Of a DNA stretch of 14,262 nt, positions 14,085 to 14,262 are shown piece after piece. The notes below the pieces were generated by a model. It was not told the origin of the DNA. It saw only the letters and a program-made list of their open reading frames with translations, and searched no databases. The DNA comes from CAZNKU01 sp045545235 (GTDB taxonomy: Bacteria > Bacillota > Clostridia > Monoglobales > Firm-18): assembly GCA_045545235.1 (NCBI GenBank), contig JAZQAN010000027.1, forward strand, positions 1 to 14,262, written 5' to 3'. Position numbers and translations under genes: made by a program. The first letter of the stretch is position 1; the number at the start of each line of letters is the position of its first letter.

Positions 14085-14112
14085 TTGCAAAATCTGAAAG
14101 GAGCTATTTTTT

Positions 14113-14262
14113 ATGAAAATTAAGTACAAGTACATAACAGGAGAGGTAACCGAGGTAGAGGTTGCTGATGAAATCGGCGTTGAAATTATGGAATCAAGAA
14201 GAGCTGAAAAAAATCAAGGCCGCAAAAACAAATATTATTGCTATTCGCTTGATGGGATTTTA
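14113..14262 (+). CDS. Start of a gene resembling element-borne sigma-like proteins (3' end outside window)
   Basis: The first 50 codons are present and the frame is open to the window end. AAAGGAG (14097-14103) is 9 bases before the ATG. The visible product begins MKIKYKYITGEVTEVEVADE and continues IGVEIMESRRAEKNQGRKNK, then YYCYSLDGIL. The pattern of a short beta-hairpin with GEVxEVEV, then ESRR, a basic Asn/Arg stretch and a CYSLD motif recalls small sigma-70-like or helix-turn-helix proteins of clostridial conjugative elements. This is recalled resemblance only: the DNA-binding domains would lie beyond the window. A TTGCAA (14085-14090) followed by AATCTGAAAGGAG stands before the gene, similar to the leader of the HTH gene at 12490. 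Confidence 0.65.
   Translation, partial: MKIKYKYITGEVTEVEVADEIGVEIMESRRAEKNQGRKNKYYCYSLDGIL

Overview
The window looks like a piece of a low-GC, Gram-positive anaerobe of the class Clostridia. The evidence is AT-rich genes with strong GGAGG-type ribosome binding sites, S-layer homology (SLH) surface proteins with poly-glycine linkers, and a cluster of regulatory genes typical of clostridial mobile elements. The style of SLH-anchored carbohydrate-active proteins recalls fibre-degrading gut Clostridia such as Monoglobus relatives, but that placement is a guess.

Positions 1-9540 form a glycan-utilisation region, all on the + strand. It holds the C-terminal end of one SLH surface protein (1-684), then a 1289-residue SLH-anchored heparinase II/III-type polysaccharide lyase with a DNRLRE/CBM96-like insert (850-4719). 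A secreted two-lectin-domain protein follows 21 bp later (4741-6717), then a calcineurin-like metallophosphoesterase (6829-7971) and a cytoplasmic GH29 alpha-L-fucosidase (8170-9408). The lyase and lectin-like protein would act at the cell surface, while the fucosidase would trim imported oligosaccharides. The lectin protein and the phosphoesterase are in the same frame, separated by one TGA. The phosphoesterase has no start, ribosome site or signal peptide of its own, so the two look like one 1076-residue secreted enzyme that is interrupted or read through. A structured repeat of about 135 bp follows both the phosphoesterase and the fucosidase stop codons, so the fucosidase gene sits between direct repeats.

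Positions 9540-14262 look like the control region of an integrative or phage-like element. On the - strand an XRE repressor, an ImmA/IrrE metallopeptidase and an 89-residue protein form an operon. Divergent from it is a Y-family DNA polymerase (DinB/UmuC type). The two sides share a compact region with overlapping extended -10 promoters and repeated GAAGTT motifs. This suggests a peptidase-controlled repressor switch for error-prone synthesis, in the manner of ImmR/ImmA. After dinB come a helically phased array of seven TTGCAA palindromes over a strong promoter, a second helix-turn-helix protein with an unrecognised C-terminal part, two tiny proteins, and the start of a gene that resembles an element-borne sigma-like protein. 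Long terminator hairpins separate the small genes, and the second has alternative pairings.

No rRNA, tRNA, CRISPR array, transposase, integrase or attachment site was seen. The most unusual signals are the in-frame TGA, the paired 3' repeats and the phased TTGCAA array.
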